In this document: positions 1-9,661 of the stretch, piece by piece
How the letters are laid out: each line of letters starts with the position of its first letter
How positions within the stretch are numbered: position 1 is the first letter of the stretch
Source: Methanolacinia petrolearia DSM 11571
GTDB taxonomy: Archaea; Halobacteriota; Methanomicrobia; Methanomicrobiales; Methanomicrobiaceae
NCBI RefSeq assembly: GCF_000147875.1
Contig: NC_014507.1
Span: 930,001 to 994,000, forward strand
Direction of reading: 5' to 3'
DNA: 64,000 nucleotides
Program-made: the position numbers and the translations under genes
Notes under the pieces: model-generated
What the model was told of the DNA's origin: nothing
Seen by the model: only the letters and a program-made list of their open reading frames with translations
The model's database searches: none

Positions 1-944
1 CTGTGCTCCGGCCCTACTCCGGGATAGTCCAGTCCCGCCGAGATGCTGTCCGTATCAGAGATCTGGCCGTTTTTGTCCTGGAGGAGATACGAGAGCGCAC
101 CGTGAAGAACGCCCGGCTCACCCTTGCAGAGGGCCGCACCGTGCTGTCCCGGTCCGTCTCCCTTTCCGCCCGCCTCGACCCCGATGAGCCTGACAGGATC
201 TTTAATGAACGGGTAGAACATCCCCATCGCGTTCGAACCGCCGCCGACGCATGCAATCGCCGCATCCGGCAGCCTACCTTCGGCCTCCATGACCTGCCTT
301 CTCGTCTCCTTCCCGATCACCGACTGGAAGTCCCTGACCATCTCCGGGAACGGGTGCGGGCCGACGACCGAGCCGAGGACATAGTGCGTATTCATCACGC
401 TCGCAACCCAGTCACGCATCGCCTCGTTCGTCGCATCCTTGAGCGTCTTCGTCCCCGAACTCACCGGGTGAACCTTCGCTCCCATCAGCTCCATCCGGAA
501 AACGTTCAGCTTCTGCCTCTCGCAGTCCTTCTCGCCCATGTAGACCTCGACCGGAATCCCGAGAAGAGACCCAGCGATCGCGGTCGCGACCCCGTGCTGT
601 CCCGCACCCGTCTCGGCGATAATCCGCTCCTTTCCCATGTATTTCGCGAGCAGGACCTGGCCGAGGGTGTTGTTGATCTTGTGGGCGCCGCCGTGGAGAA
701 GGTCCTCCCTCTTCAGGTAGACCCTGCACCCGAGATCCTCCGACATATTCCTGCAGAACGTAAGCGGAGTCTCGCGTCCGGCATAATTCTTCAGGTAACC
801 GTCAAGCTCCGCCCTGAAACGCTCGTCGGCCATGAACTTCCTGTAGTTCTCTTCGAGCTCGTCCAGAGCGAACATCAGCGTCTCGGGGACATACTGCCCG
901 CCGAATCTCCCGTACCTGCCGGGCTTATCTACATTCACAGGCAT
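1..944 (-). CDS. trpB: Tryptophan synthase beta subunit (partial, C-terminus outside window)
   Basis: TrpB condenses indole with serine to give tryptophan, using pyridoxal phosphate, in complex with TrpA. The 314 residues in the window start [21 protein letters not shown], a typical TrpB N-terminus. They contain the PLP-lysine motif GGAHKINNT (Lys near residue 89), GAGQHG and the phosphate-binding GGGSNAMG. The start lies 10 bp inside the end of trpF, so translation is probably coupled. The last reading frame runs off the left edge, so the C-terminal quarter and any trpA beyond it are not visible. It is the last visible gene of the trpEGDCFB operon. Confidence 0.97.
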   Translation of the reverse strand, partial: MPVNVDKPGRYGRFGGQYVPETLMFALDELEENYRKFMADERFRAELDGYLKNYAGRETPLTFCRNMSEDLGCRVYLKREDLLHGGAHKINNTLGQVLLAKYMGKERIIAETGAGQHGVATAIAGSLLGIPVEVYMGEKDCERQKLNVFRMELMGAKVHPVSSGTKTLKDATNEAMRDWVASVMNTHYVLGSVVGPHPFPEMVRDFQSVIGKETRRQVMEAEGRLPDAAIACVGGGSNAMGMFYPFIKDPVRLIGVEAGGKGDGPGQHGAALCKGEPGVLHGALSYLLQDKNGQISDTDSISAGLDYPGVGPEH

Positions 945-1519
945 GCCTCCGCCTCCCTGCAGTGCCTTATGAACTCCGCAACCCTCTTCGGGTCCTTTAT
1001 TCCCGGACTCTTCTCGACCCCCGACGATACATCCACCGCCGAAGGAGAGATCGTCCTGATCGCATCCTCGACATTTTCCGGGTTAAGTCCGCCCGCGAGA
1101 ATCACCGGGGCGCCGGTCTCCCTGACCATCCGGATCGCGAAATCGCTGTCGTAAGGTGTCCCGTTTCCACAGCTCCCGTCGACGAGCACCATATTGTAGC
1201 CCGGAACCGGCTCTTCGCCCGGCCGGACCGCACGAATTACGCGTATCCCGCATTTATCCGGGACCCCGATCCCACTGTGGAGCTGGATCGCGTCGGGCTT
1301 CACGTGCATTATGACCTCCAGGTCGCTCTCCGATCTCGTATCCGTAACGCAGACCTTCATCGTCGTCGGCTTCAGGGCGGCGAAGATCTCCTTCGCACGC
1401 TTCACAGGAACCGATCTCGGCGAATCCGAGCACACCACGACACCGATCGCGTCCGCACCCAGCTCCTCGGCCGTCAGTGCGTCCCTGACCGTCGTTATCC
1501 CGCAGATCTTTATGCGCAT
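935..1519 (-). CDS. trpF: Phosphoribosylanthranilate isomerase
   Basis: TrpF performs the Amadori isomerisation of phosphoribosylanthranilate, the step before indole-glycerol phosphate synthesis. The 194-residue protein begins MRIKICGIT, with the general-base Cys in KICGIT, and contains IQLHSG and the phosphate-binding [10 protein letters not shown] near the C-terminus. A single (beta/alpha)8 barrel of about 200 residues is normal. It overlaps trpC by 10 bp upstream and trpB by 10 bp downstream, so the three are tightly coupled. Confidence 0.96.
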   Translation of the reverse strand: MRIKICGITTVRDALTAEELGADAIGVVVCSDSPRSVPVKRAKEIFAALKPTTMKVCVTDTRSESDLEVIMHVKPDAIQLHSGIGVPDKCGIRVIRAVRPGEEPVPGYNMVLVDGSCGNGTPYDSDFAIRMVRETGAPVILAGGLNPENVEDAIRTISPSAVDVSSGVEKSPGIKDPKRVAEFIRHCREAEACL

Positions 1520-2265
1520 ACGAGCCCCTCCAGTGCCTTCGCCGGGTCTTCAGCCTTCATCAGGTATGTCCCGACGAGGAACCCGTCGCAGCATTTTCTC
1601 ATCTCCCTGATATCCGCAGGGCCGGTGATGCCGCTCTCGCAGACGACCGTCACCCCTCTCCCTGCCGCAAGGGGGCCGAGCCTCCTCGTCGTTTCAAGTT
1701 CTGTCTTCATTGTCTTCAGGTTCCTGTTGTTGATCCCGATTATCCGTGCTCCGCCCGAGATCGCGTTCTCCATCTCGGCCTCGTCGTGGACCTCCACGAG
1801 GGCCTCGAGCCCGAACCCGTGCGTATATTCTATGAACCCGCCCAGTTCCTCACCGAGAACCGCCGCGATAAGCAGAACCGCATCGGCCCCGAGTGCCGCC
1901 GTCTCCCTGACCTGTGCCTCGTCGACGACGAAATCCTTTCGCAGGACCGGGACCGCTGTCTGCGGCCGGATCTTTTCTATAAATGAATTATCCCCGCCGA
2001 AGAACTCCGGGTTGGTAAGGACCGAGATCCCTGCACACCCTGCATCAACGTATCCCGACGCAATCCCCGCCGGGTCTTCATAACTCCTGATCAGACCTTC
2101 GGACGGCGACCTGAATTTAATCTCGGCTATAACCGGGTTTACGCCGTTCTGTTTCCGGGTCCTAATGCTCTTTTCAAGGCTTTGGATCTGCCTTTCCTCT
2201 ACCGGGACGGAAGAGTCGATCTCCTTTACCCGGCGTCTTGTGCTCTCCACTATCAGGTCAAGCAT
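1510..2265 (-). CDS. trpC: Indole-3-glycerol-phosphate synthase
   Basis: TrpC closes the indole ring to make indole-3-glycerol phosphate. Visible motifs are [11 protein letters not shown] (catalytic Lys), [27 protein letters not shown] and VCESGI, in family order. The frame is open eight codons further upstream to an ATG at 2289. The ATG at 2265 is preferred because it overlaps the trpD stop as ATGCTTGA and starts directly with [13 protein letters not shown], the usual N-terminus. Product is about 251 residues. Confidence 0.96.
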   Translation of the reverse strand: MLDLIVESTRRRVKEIDSSVPVEERQIQSLEKSIRTRKQNGVNPVIAEIKFRSPSEGLIRSYEDPAGIASGYVDAGCAGISVLTNPEFFGGDNSFIEKIRPQTAVPVLRKDFVVDEAQVRETAALGADAVLLIAAVLGEELGGFIEYTHGFGLEALVEVHDEAEMENAISGGARIIGINNRNLKTMKTELETTRRLGPLAAGRGVTVVCESGITGPADIREMRKCCDGFLVGTYLMKAEDPAKALEGLVCA

Positions 2266-3313
2266 TGCCGTCACCTTCGTCACTTCCATACGATCCGTAT
2301 CCCACGAGGGCTTCGAGCTTCCGCATCGCCGAACCGCTGTCTATGGATGTTTCCGCCGCCGAGAGTCCCTTTTCAAGTGTCGGAGCATAACCGCCCACGT
2401 AAATCGCCGCAGCGGCGTTGAGAAGGACGATGTCCCTCGCTCCTATACACTTTTCTCCCTCATCTCCGCCGAGCACCCGCCTGATGATGCATGCATTCGT
2501 CCGGGGATCGTCTCCCGTCAGTTCGCCGGGGGAAGAGAGCGGGATTCCGAGGTCCCTGCAGTCAAGAGTGTATTCCGTAATCTCCCCGTCCTTCAGCTCG
2601 GCGACCGTCGTCTTGCCGGCCGTCGTGATCTCGTCGAGCCCGTCGCCGTGGACGACCATCGCCCTTTCGGTCCCGAGAATCGCGAGCACCTCGGCGATCT
2701 TTACTACAAGCTCCCTGTCGTAGACCCCGAGGAGCTGGGCCTGTGCACCAGCCGGGTTTGCGAGCGGGCCGAGGACATTGAAGACTGTCCTGATCCCGGT
2801 CTCCTGCCGTGCGGTCGAGGCATGCCCCATTGCCGGGTGGAAACTCCTTGCGAAGAGGAACCCGATCCCGATCTCTTCGATCGTTCTCTCGACAGTCGCC
2901 GGTTCGGCCATGATATCGACCCCGAGGGCCTCGAGGACGTCCGCCGAACCGCACCTGCTGGAGACGCTCCTGTTCCCGTGCTTTACGACCGGGACACCCG
3001 CACCTGCCGCAACGATCGCGGCCGCGGTGCTTATATTGAACGTATTGCTCCCGTCACCTCCCGTTCCGCACGTATCCACAAGAGTTCCTTTGACCTTAGG
3101 ATGAATTTTCACTCCCGACTCCCGCATGGCTTCAGCGAAGGACGCGATCTCGCGGCTCGTCTCACCCTTCATTCTCATTGCGGTGATGAACGAGGCGATC
3201 TGGGAGTCGGTAGCTTCCCCGGCCATGATCTCTCTCATTACCGAAGCGGCTTCAAAATCCGTCAGGTCCGATCCGTCCACGGCGGCCGCGATTGCACTGC
3301 GGATCATCTGCAT
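2258..3313 (-). CDS. trpD: Anthranilate phosphoribosyltransferase
   Basis: TrpD transfers phosphoribose from PRPP to anthranilate. The 351-residue protein has the glycine-rich PRPP loop [17 protein letters not shown] near residue 84, the [18 protein letters not shown] motif and [11 protein letters not shown], all diagnostic. It overlaps trpG: the ATG at 3313 lies four bases after a GGGAGG ribosome-binding site, while a second ATG at 3307 gives a 4-bp ATGA overlap, so the exact start is uncertain by two codons. Here trpD is a separate gene, not fused to trpG. Confidence 0.96.
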   Translation of the reverse strand: MQMIRSAIAAAVDGSDLTDFEAASVMREIMAGEATDSQIASFITAMRMKGETSREIASFAEAMRESGVKIHPKVKGTLVDTCGTGGDGSNTFNISTAAAIVAAGAGVPVVKHGNRSVSSRCGSADVLEALGVDIMAEPATVERTIEEIGIGFLFARSFHPAMGHASTARQETGIRTVFNVLGPLANPAGAQAQLLGVYDRELVVKIAEVLAILGTERAMVVHGDGLDEITTAGKTTVAELKDGEITEYTLDCRDLGIPLSSPGELTGDDPRTNACIIRRVLGGDEGEKCIGARDIVLLNAAAAIYVGGYAPTLEKGLSAAETSIDSGSAMRKLEALVGYGSYGSDEGDGNA

Positions 3314-3882
3314 ATTCCCTCCCTCAGGAAATTTTCCATGAGCCTGTCGCCGGCCCCTGTCAGTATGCTCTCCGGGTGGAACTGAACCCCTTCGACCGGG
3401 TATTTCGTGTGCCTGACGCCCATAATCATCCCGTCGTCCGTGCTCTTCGCAGTCAGGACGAGCTCCTTGGGGAGCGTCTCAGCCAGCACTGCGAGCGAAT
3501 GGTAACGTGTCGCTGTGATGGGCGACTTCAGCCCCGAGTAGATGCTCCCACCGTCGTGGATGATCTCCGAGACTTTCCCGTGCACCGGCTTGTTGGTCTT
3601 TACGACCTCGGCACCGAAGAAGTGGCAGATCGCCTGGTGGCCGAGGCAGACCCCGAGCGTCGGGGTATCTTTGCTCAGTGTTTCGAGAACCTCGAGGCAG
3701 AGTCCCGAGTTCTCCGGCTTTCCGGGCCCCGGCGAGAGAATGATCCTGTCGTAGTTTCCTGCGAAGACCTCCTCCGGGTCCGCGTCGTTTTTGAATACGG
3801 TGAGGTTGCAGCCGGTCTTTCCGATCTGCTGGCAGAGGTTGTATGTGAAACTGTCGTAGCAGTCTATCACAAGGACATTCAT
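3304..3882 (-). CDS. trpG: Anthranilate synthase, glutamine amidotransferase subunit
   Basis: Class-I amidotransferase subunit that supplies ammonia to TrpE. Starting [16 protein letters not shown], it shows the oxyanion motif [12 protein letters not shown], the nucleophile in GVCLGHQAI, and the His-Glu pair in [10 protein letters not shown]. The start overlaps the trpE stop by 4 bp (ATGA), which fixes it at 3882. About 192 residues, normal for a stand-alone TrpG. Confidence 0.97.
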   Translation of the reverse strand: MNVLVIDCYDSFTYNLCQQIGKTGCNLTVFKNDADPEEVFAGNYDRIILSPGPGKPENSGLCLEVLETLSKDTPTLGVCLGHQAICHFFGAEVVKTNKPVHGKVSEIIHDGGSIYSGLKSPITATRYHSLAVLAETLPKELVLTAKSTDDGMIMGVRHTKYPVEGVQFHPESILTGAGDRLMENFLREGICR

Positions 3883-5444
3883 CTCGCCATCCCTCCGTCT
3901 CTCATCACTCCCGCTCCCTTTCCTCCGGCAGCATCGATCGATTTTATTATCCCCGCAGCCTTGCTCTCGGTCTCGAAGAACTCCGTCTCGGGAACAGAGT
4001 CGGCGACGATTCCCGCTCCTGCCTGGATCGTAAGCTTCCCGTTCTCTGCGAGGACCGTTCTTATCGCAATCGCGAAGTCGATGTCCCCGTCCGGGCAGAT
4101 ATACCCGACCGCTCCGGCATAGAGCCCTCTTGCTTCTGTTTCTAGCTCGTCTATTATCTCCATCGCCCTGATCTTCGGGGCACCGCTGACCGTTCCCGCC
4201 GGGAAGCAGGACCTCAGTGCGTCGAACCCGTCGAGGCCCTCCGAGAGATCGCCTTCTACGGTGGATACTATATGCTGGACATGGGAGAACTTCTCGACCT
4301 CCATGAACTGCGGCAGCCTGACCGTCCCGTATTTCGAGATCCTGCCGATATCGTTTCTCGCGAGATCGACAAGCATGATATGCTCCGAGCATTCCTTTCC
4401 GTCGGCAAGCAGCTCTTCGGCAAGTGCAGCGTCCTCTTCCGGTGTCATTCCGCGTTTCCTCGTCCCTGCGATCGGCACGGTAGAGACCGTTCCCTTCCTA
4501 CACCTGACAAGCATCTCCGGGCTTGCTCCGATCACCTGGCGTCCGCCGAAGTCTATATAATACATGTAAGGGCTCGGGTTGATCTTCCTCAGCGCCCTGT
4601 ATATCGAATACGGGTCGCCGCCGAATTCGCATTCGAACTTCCGTGAAACGACGGCCTGGAATATGTCTCCCGAGTAGATGTATTCGCGGGCGGAACCGAC
4701 CATATCCTCGTAGGACTCCTTTCCCGTGGGGGAGGTGTATTCGCACCGGTCGCCGGCAGGCCCGTGTTCCGTTTCCGTTTCGTTTTGCTTTCCCCTGAGG
4801 AGATCGACCATTCCGGCGATCCTTCCTGCGGCCCTAAGGTATTCCGACCTGGTATCCGTATCCTCACCGATCTTCAGGAGCGATGCGAAGTATACCGAAT
4901 TTTCAAAATGGTCGTATACAATATAGTCCCCAGGCATGAGGAATTCTGCGAGCGGGAAGTCGTTGTCTTCCTTCTTCTTCCTGCTGCCCAACCGCCCGGG
5001 GTAGAGCGAGTATACCATATCATACGAGAAGTAGCCCGTAAATCCGCCGGGAAAGATCGGGATTCCGGTATTGCAGAACCGCGGGTTCTTTATCGCGGCT
5101 CTTGCGGCTTCGAGCGGGTCTCCGTTTATCTCGCCGTCCGGCTTTCCGGTGAACTCGCGGTCGCCCGTGATCTCCGTCTCGTCCGAGATCGTGATCTTCG
5201 CCCGGACGTTGAAGCCGAGTATCGAGTATCTCGCCAGTTTTTCGTTTCCTTCGAGAGATTCGAGTATGAATCCCCCGTCTCTGCATCCATCTTCGCGCAG
5301 AATCCCGAATGCATCCGCAGGTCTCGGGAACGTATCGTCGAATACCGCGTAAACAGGAATTATCGCCGGATAATCCTTTTCCGCACAGATCTTTTCTATT
5401 TCCGAATATGCTGGTATTGTTTCCTGTAATAAACCGGTCTCCAT
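3879..5444 (-). CDS. trpE: Anthranilate synthase component I
   Basis: Chorismate-binding subunit converting chorismate to anthranilate with TrpG ammonia. The C-terminal chorismatase domain shows IAGTRKRG, HIMLVDLARNDIG and FPAGTVSGAPKIRAMEIIDELE. The N-terminal ILESLEGNEKLARYSILGF matches the LLES-type feedback site that binds tryptophan, so allosteric inhibition is expected. The start at 5444 has a GAGGTGA ribosome-binding site. A further ATG at 5468 would sit at the predicted transcription start and is less likely. First gene of the operon, about 521 residues. Confidence 0.96.
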   Translation of the reverse strand: METGLLQETIPAYSEIEKICAEKDYPAIIPVYAVFDDTFPRPADAFGILREDGCRDGGFILESLEGNEKLARYSILGFNVRAKITISDETEITGDREFTGKPDGEINGDPLEAARAAIKNPRFCNTGIPIFPGGFTGYFSYDMVYSLYPGRLGSRKKKEDNDFPLAEFLMPGDYIVYDHFENSVYFASLLKIGEDTDTRSEYLRAAGRIAGMVDLLRGKQNETETEHGPAGDRCEYTSPTGKESYEDMVGSAREYIYSGDIFQAVVSRKFECEFGGDPYSIYRALRKINPSPYMYYIDFGGRQVIGASPEMLVRCRKGTVSTVPIAGTRKRGMTPEEDAALAEELLADGKECSEHIMLVDLARNDIGRISKYGTVRLPQFMEVEKFSHVQHIVSTVEGDLSEGLDGFDALRSCFPAGTVSGAPKIRAMEIIDELETEARGLYAGAVGYICPDGDIDFAIAIRTVLAENGKLTIQAGAGIVADSVPETEFFETESKAAGIIKSIDAAGGKGAGVMRDGGMAR

Positions 5445-5483
5445 TCCACCGGCATCACCTCGTGTCACAACATTATTCAGTTT

Positions 5484-5519
5484 TGTACATATTTATACAT
5501 TGTTGTACTGTGATGTACA
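5484..5519 (-). promoter_or_regulatory. trp operon promoter with TGTACA (TRP-box) operators
   Basis: On the minus strand a TATAAATA box lies at 5497-5490, placing the transcription start near 5467. It is flanked by TGTACA at 5484-5489, TGTACT (read on the plus strand) at 5504-5509 and TGTACA at 5514-5519. A weaker GGTAC follows at 5526. TGTACA is the known TRP box bound by the TrpY repressor of Methanothermobacter. Occupancy would block TBP/TFB and shut off trpE. The regulator gene is not in this window. Confidence 0.7.
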
Positions 5520-5696
5520 GAAGTTGGTACGTGAGTATTGTGAAGCTGCTGTAAACCCTGCACTCCTGTTTTCGTGCCGCCGTCACGCTTCCCGCACAGT
5601 CTCCTGAAACAGGGCTTTAACGGGGAGATCTGCACGATTTCTGGATTTTCGATGCACAAAATTAAGTATTCTCCGGTGCCACTTATATGAACAAGT

Positions 5697-6812
5697 ATGG
5701 CCTCCGTTGAAGAAGAAATAAAAGCACTCGAAGACGAGATACAGAATACAAAATACAATAAGGCTACTTCTCATCATATCGGCAGGCTCAAGGCGAAACT
5801 TGCGAAACTGAAGGATGAGGCCGTAATGAGAGCGATGGCCTCGGCCGGCGGAGGAGAAGGCTACTCGGTCAAGAAGTCGGGCGACGGAACGGTCGTCCTC
5901 GTCGGTTTTCCTTCGGTTGGTAAATCCACGCTCCTCAACAAACTTACGGGCAATACTGACAGCGAGACCGCAAGCTACGCGTTCACCACGCTCACCGTCG
6001 TCCCCGGAGCGATGGAGCACAAGGGTGCGAACATCCAGATCCTCGATATCCCCGGACTTATCGCGGGAGCGGCGATGGGCAAAGGCCGCGGAAAGGAGGT
6101 CATCGCCGTCGTAAGAGGCGCCGACCTGATCCTCCTTCTCGGCGACGTATACAATGAAAAGCACATCAACGTCCTGATAAACGAACTATACGACGCCGGC
6201 ATTCGTATCAATAAGAAGAAGCCTGATATCACGATAAAGAAGGCGTCAAACGGCGGTATAAGGTTCAACACAGTCGGTTACTCGGGTCTCGACCTCGAGG
6301 AGATCCGTGCGATCCTCGCGGAGAACAAGATCGTCAACGCAGATGTCCTCATCAGGGGCGAGGTGACCCAGGACGACTTCATCGACGCGATGTTCGGCAA
6401 CAGGGTCTATGTTCCCGCTTTCTTTGCAATCAACAAGGTGGATCTCGTCGACGAGCAGACCCGGCGGGATATCGTAAAGGACGTGACGAAGAGATTCGGA
6501 AGGCCGCCGATCATGCTCTCGGCCCACAGCGGGTACAATATCGAAAAGCTGAAGGACGAGATCTACGACCAGCTCGGCTTCATCAGGATCTACATGAAAC
6601 CGGTCGGGGGAAAGGCGGACATGGAAGAGCCGCTCATCATCAGGGAGCCTGCGACTGTGGAAGATGTCTGCAACAAGCTTCACCGCGAATTCGTCAGCAA
6701 ATTCAGGTACGCGAAGGTCTGGGGCCCGTCGGTCAAGCACGACGCACAGAGGGTCAGCCTCCCGCACCAGCTCCTGGACGGGGATATTCTGACAATCGTT
6801 ACAAGGGCCTGA
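5697..6812 (+). CDS. DRG-family (Obg-like) GTP-binding protein with TGS domain
   Basis: Archaeal homologue of eukaryotic DRG1/DRG2, translation-associated GTPases. The N-terminal helical segment (1-60) precedes a GTPase domain with G1 GFPSVGKS near 70-77, G3 DIPGLI near 116 and G4 NKVD near 245. A C-terminal TGS domain (about 290-371) ends HQLLDGDILTIVTRA. Length of 371 fits the family. It is transcribed away from the trp operon, so 5469-5696 holds both promoters. It converges on trm1, with a 9-bp gap between stop codons. Confidence 0.93.
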   Translation: MASVEEEIKALEDEIQNTKYNKATSHHIGRLKAKLAKLKDEAVMRAMASAGGGEGYSVKKSGDGTVVLVGFPSVGKSTLLNKLTGNTDSETASYAFTTLTVVPGAMEHKGANIQILDIPGLIAGAAMGKGRGKEVIAVVRGADLILLLGDVYNEKHINVLINELYDAGIRINKKKPDITIKKASNGGIRFNTVGYSGLDLEEIRAILAENKIVNADVLIRGEVTQDDFIDAMFGNRVYVPAFFAINKVDLVDEQTRRDIVKDVTKRFGRPPIMLSAHSGYNIEKLKDEIYDQLGFIRIYMKPVGGKADMEEPLIIREPATVEDVCNKLHREFVSKFRYAKVWGPSVKHDAQRVSLPHQLLDGDILTIVTRA

Positions 6813-6821
6813 AAGGATCTT

Positions 6822-7931
6822 TCAGGTCAGTGACTCTTTTATTGCAGCAAGGGGAGCGTCGGTCTTCAACCCGGTTCCGCAGTAATGGACTCTTGAAGCG
6901 GCGTATCCCTTCTCTTTGAGCGATTCGATTACATCGTCGATCGATTTCGGGGATACTTTCCACAATCTGCTCAGCACGTGGTAGTCGTAGAATGTAGATG
7001 TGTCGAGCTCTTCACCGAGTGTCGTGAGGAGTTTTTCTATCTTTATTTGATTGTCGAGTTCCGCTTCAGGGAGCTTTTCGAGCATCTCGGCGATGAGCTC
7101 CTTGTCGTTGATCGGCCCGAGCCAGACCGGGCCTGAGACTGCAAGTTTTCCGCCGCATTCGCTGCACCGGATCGTCTCGGGAAGGATTCCTTTCTGCTCG
7201 GTCCTGAACCCGCAGCTGTTGCAGTGGTGGACGTAGCCGAGATTCGCGAGTGCCTTGTCAGCCCTTCCCGCTCCCCCGGTGACTCTCAGGTGGACCCTGA
7301 CGAAGTGCTCTCTCGCGTAGCAGAAGAGCGGTTCGATCCCGCGATCGTATTTTGCGCATTCCCTTGCCGCGTAGCCGAGGAGAACACGAAGGCCGGTCTC
7401 CGAGTGGTATTCGTTGTTCAGGGGTTTTGAGAAATACCGGCGGATTCCCGCCTTGAGATGTGCACCGCAGAGTGGGGCGGTGTCCGTCGCCGTTAAGAAG
7501 AGATATTTTTTGGCAGATGCCGCCGCCGAGTTCATGAAGGGTGCGGGCGAGCCGAAGGGATCGATATCGACCGCATCGAATCTTCTCTGGTGCATCAGGA
7601 CGTTCGCGTCGCATTCGACGACCTCCGCCTCCTTGCAGCACCGGTCGCGGTTGTATTTTATCAGTGTTATAGAGTCGGTGTCCTTGTCGCAGATCGTCGC
7701 CTTAATCCCGCATTCCTTCGAGACCCGGAGCCCTCTTGCTCCCGTTGCCCCCATCGCGTCGAGGTAGGTCTCGGGCTGGAGACACTTCAGGATAAGAACA
7801 GTCAGGTCCCTGTTTATCGCCATCCTTTTGTTGAAGAATACCGGTGCGCTTCCCGGCGGGAAATTGGTCGCTTCGTCCTGCTCCGGAATCAGGAATGCGG
7901 TCTTTCCCTCCTTTATTTCGACAAGTTTCAT
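6822..7931 (-). CDS. trm1: tRNA (guanine(26)-N2)-dimethyltransferase
   Basis: Trm1 methylates G26 of tRNAs with S-adenosylmethionine. The protein of 369 residues begins MKLVEIKEGKTAFLIPE and contains VFFNKRMAINRDLTV, the SAM loop DAMGATGARGLRVSKE, the catalytic DIDPFGSPAPF, and a Cys4 zinc module (HCNSCGF ... IRCSECGG) near 230-260. These are typical of archaeal Trm1. It stands alone and points away from tRNA-Arg. Confidence 0.95.
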   Translation of the reverse strand: MKLVEIKEGKTAFLIPEQDEATNFPPGSAPVFFNKRMAINRDLTVLILKCLQPETYLDAMGATGARGLRVSKECGIKATICDKDTDSITLIKYNRDRCCKEAEVVECDANVLMHQRRFDAVDIDPFGSPAPFMNSAAASAKKYLFLTATDTAPLCGAHLKAGIRRYFSKPLNNEYHSETGLRVLLGYAARECAKYDRGIEPLFCYAREHFVRVHLRVTGGAGRADKALANLGYVHHCNSCGFRTEQKGILPETIRCSECGGKLAVSGPVWLGPINDKELIAEMLEKLPEAELDNQIKIEKLLTTLGEELDTSTFYDYHVLSRLWKVSPKSIDDVIESLKEKGYAASRVHYCGTGLKTDAPLAAIKESLT

Positions 7932-8047
7932 TTCAAAATCCCTTCAAACCGGCGTTTCAGTATATTGTATGGCGTCATCTGCCTTAATCTGTATATCAGG
8001 AAATCTTATAGCTTATACAGTCTTAGTTATTAGAGCAGTTCTCGTGA

Positions 8048-8122
8048 GGGCTTGTGGCCTAGCCTGGATATGGCGTTAGCCTCCTAAGCTAAAAGTCAGG
8101 GGTTCGAATCCCCTCAAGCCCG
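8048..8122 (+). tRNA. tRNA-Arg (CCT)
   Basis: A full cloverleaf is visible: acceptor GGGCTTG (8048-8054) pairs with CAAGCCC (8115-8121), with discriminator G. The anticodon stem TTAGC/GCTAA encloses loop CTCCTAA, giving anticodon CCT. The T arm reads GGGGTTCGAATCCCC. CCA is not encoded. An AT-rich box (TCTTATAGC) about 40 bp upstream is a plausible box A. A T-rich tail follows. No intron. Confidence 0.95.
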
Positions 8123-8162
8123 TTTTTCTGAATTTTTAGTATTTCTTTGGATTGTCTTTGTA

Positions 8163-8582
8163 GGGGCATAAGTCCGTTTTTTTGATTTTTTGTATTGGGG
8201 CATAAGCCCCTTCGGGGCAGCCCGGTGCTTAGTTTGCTCCGCAAACTTGCGCAACGATGATAACCCGGCCTGGACGCTACCCTTTCGGGTAGCCTCGGCC
8301 GGGAATTTTAAAATTATTTAAATGGTGGTCTTTGATTTTTGGGGTTTCGAAAGGGCAACAGCCCTTCGGTTGCCTCAGTCGGGGAAAAAACAGTTTGGAT
8401 ATTAATTAGTGCCGGGGTGTCGCTTCAGGTTTCAAAAGGGCCGACAGCCCTTCGGTTACCTCAGCCGCGAAAAAATAATGCACTGTTATTAATAATGGAG
8501 CCGCAGGGACGCTCGTCCGTCCCGAGGCGACCTATCGCCGTGAGGGGGAGGGTCACAGGGAAGGGGAAAAATCCCCCTCCCT
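8163..8582 (-). repeat. R1 dispersed mosaic repeat, copy 1 (fills the 8123-8625 gap)
   Basis: No gene was seen in the 500-base gap after tRNA-Arg. It is filled by an inverted copy of the R1 repeat. In order: module C (8163-8305, GGCCGAGG..CCAGGCCGGG hairpin plus GCCCCGAAGGGGC hairpin), two module-B-like hairpins (8340-8384 and 8431-8475, each CCGAAGGGC..GCCCTTTCGAAA on the complementary strand), and module A (8500-8582, GGGGAAGTTTCCCC-type and GGCGATAGGTCGCC-type hairpins). Open frames across it follow the hairpins and are not credible genes. Confidence 0.8.
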
Positions 8583-8625
8583 CTAGTAGCGAAAGAAAAT
8601 GAATTAAATAAAGAATATTATTACT

Positions 8626-9591
8626 ATGGCAACAGGAGGAGCGTTCAGGGAATTTGAAAACAGGGTAATCATAACCCCCAGGCAGAAGATCTACAACTTA
8701 CTCAACCTTGGAATCGACGGCTACGGGCCCGGCCGGATCTTTAATACCCTGATGTTTCTCTTCATAACAATAATCATCGTCAACGTAATCATCCAGACCG
8801 TCCAGGGCCTGCCTGCGACTGTCTACCTTTTCGGCAGGCTTCTCGACTCTCTCGCGGTTATCGTCTTCACCTCCGAATATATCCTCAGGGTCTGGACCTG
8901 TGTCGAGAACCCCGAATACCATAAGAAAAACGCGGCCGAGACCGCAATCTTCGGGCGGCTCAGCTACATGGTCTCGGGAATGGCGATAATCGACCTCGTG
9001 GCCCTCTTCTGGTTCTACCTCCCGTTCTTCTTCGCGGACCAGGAGGTCTACGCGATGGTCGGAATCCTGAAATTCTTCACCATATTCAAGCTCATCAGGT
9101 ACTCCCCGTCGCTCCACGTCATCGCCAGGGTCTTCAACGCAAAAAGGCGCCAGCTCGCGATGATGTTCTACATAATCCTCTTCCTGCTCGTAGTCACCTC
9201 CGCAATCATGTTCTACATCGAGCACCATGCCCAGCCGGAGAAATTCGCCTCGATACCCGATGCGATGTGGTGGGCCGTAATAACGCTCACCACCGTCGGC
9301 TACGGGGACGTCTACCCCATAACCCCGCTCGGCAAGTTCTTCGGCGGGCTCTCCGCACTCCTCGGTGTAGGCGTCATCGCACTCCCGGCCGGTATCCTCG
9401 CCTCGGCATTCATGGAGGAGGTCTCCAAGGAGGCGAAGGAAGAGGAGGAGCAGATAGAAGAATTCAAAGACGAAAGCGGAGAAGGAAACGAAGAAAAAAC
9501 CGGAGACGATACGGAAAACAACAGCCACGGGACGAAGTGCACGTGCCCCGAATGCGGCCACGAATTCTTCCTCCCGGACGAAAACAATTAG
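8626..9591 (+). CDS. Voltage-gated-type potassium channel with C-terminal zinc ribbon
   Basis: Six-transmembrane K+ channel of the Kv/KvAP type. The selectivity filter TTVGYGD lies at residues 222-228 between S5 (about 175-195) and S6 (about 238-262). The S4-like helix ILKFFTIFKLIRYSPSLHVIARVF carries only a few Lys/Arg, so voltage sensing may be weak. After S6 come a charged acidic/lysine coiled segment (265-305) and a two-CxxC ending (CTCPECGHEFF) that resembles a small zinc ribbon. No clear ribosome-binding site precedes the ATG, so a leaderless mRNA is possible. Confidence 0.9.
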   Translation: MATGGAFREFENRVIITPRQKIYNLLNLGIDGYGPGRIFNTLMFLFITIIIVNVIIQTVQGLPATVYLFGRLLDSLAVIVFTSEYILRVWTCVENPEYHKKNAAETAIFGRLSYMVSGMAIIDLVALFWFYLPFFFADQEVYAMVGILKFFTIFKLIRYSPSLHVIARVFNAKRRQLAMMFYIILFLLVVTSAIMFYIEHHAQPEKFASIPDAMWWAVITLTTVGYGDVYPITPLGKFFGGLSALLGVGVIALPAGILASAFMEEVSKEAKEEEEQIEEFKDESGEGNEEKTGDDTENNSHGTKCTCPECGHEFFLPDENN

Positions 9592-9661
9592 TGCGGTGCA
9601 TCTTAAAGCGATTACCTCCACCATAAAATACTTTGAAGCATAGAACCAACACTTAGGCACC

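Noticed and set aside
962-2083. A 373-codon plus-strand open frame opposite trpF/trpC
   Set aside because: It follows the high-GC codon pattern of the real genes on the other strand, has Arg/Pro-rich low-complexity translation and no domain. trpF and trpC are unambiguous.
3304-4392. A longer trpG frame extending upstream to 4392
   Set aside because: The extension is out-of-frame coding of trpE; the true start MNVLVID overlaps the trpE stop by four bases.
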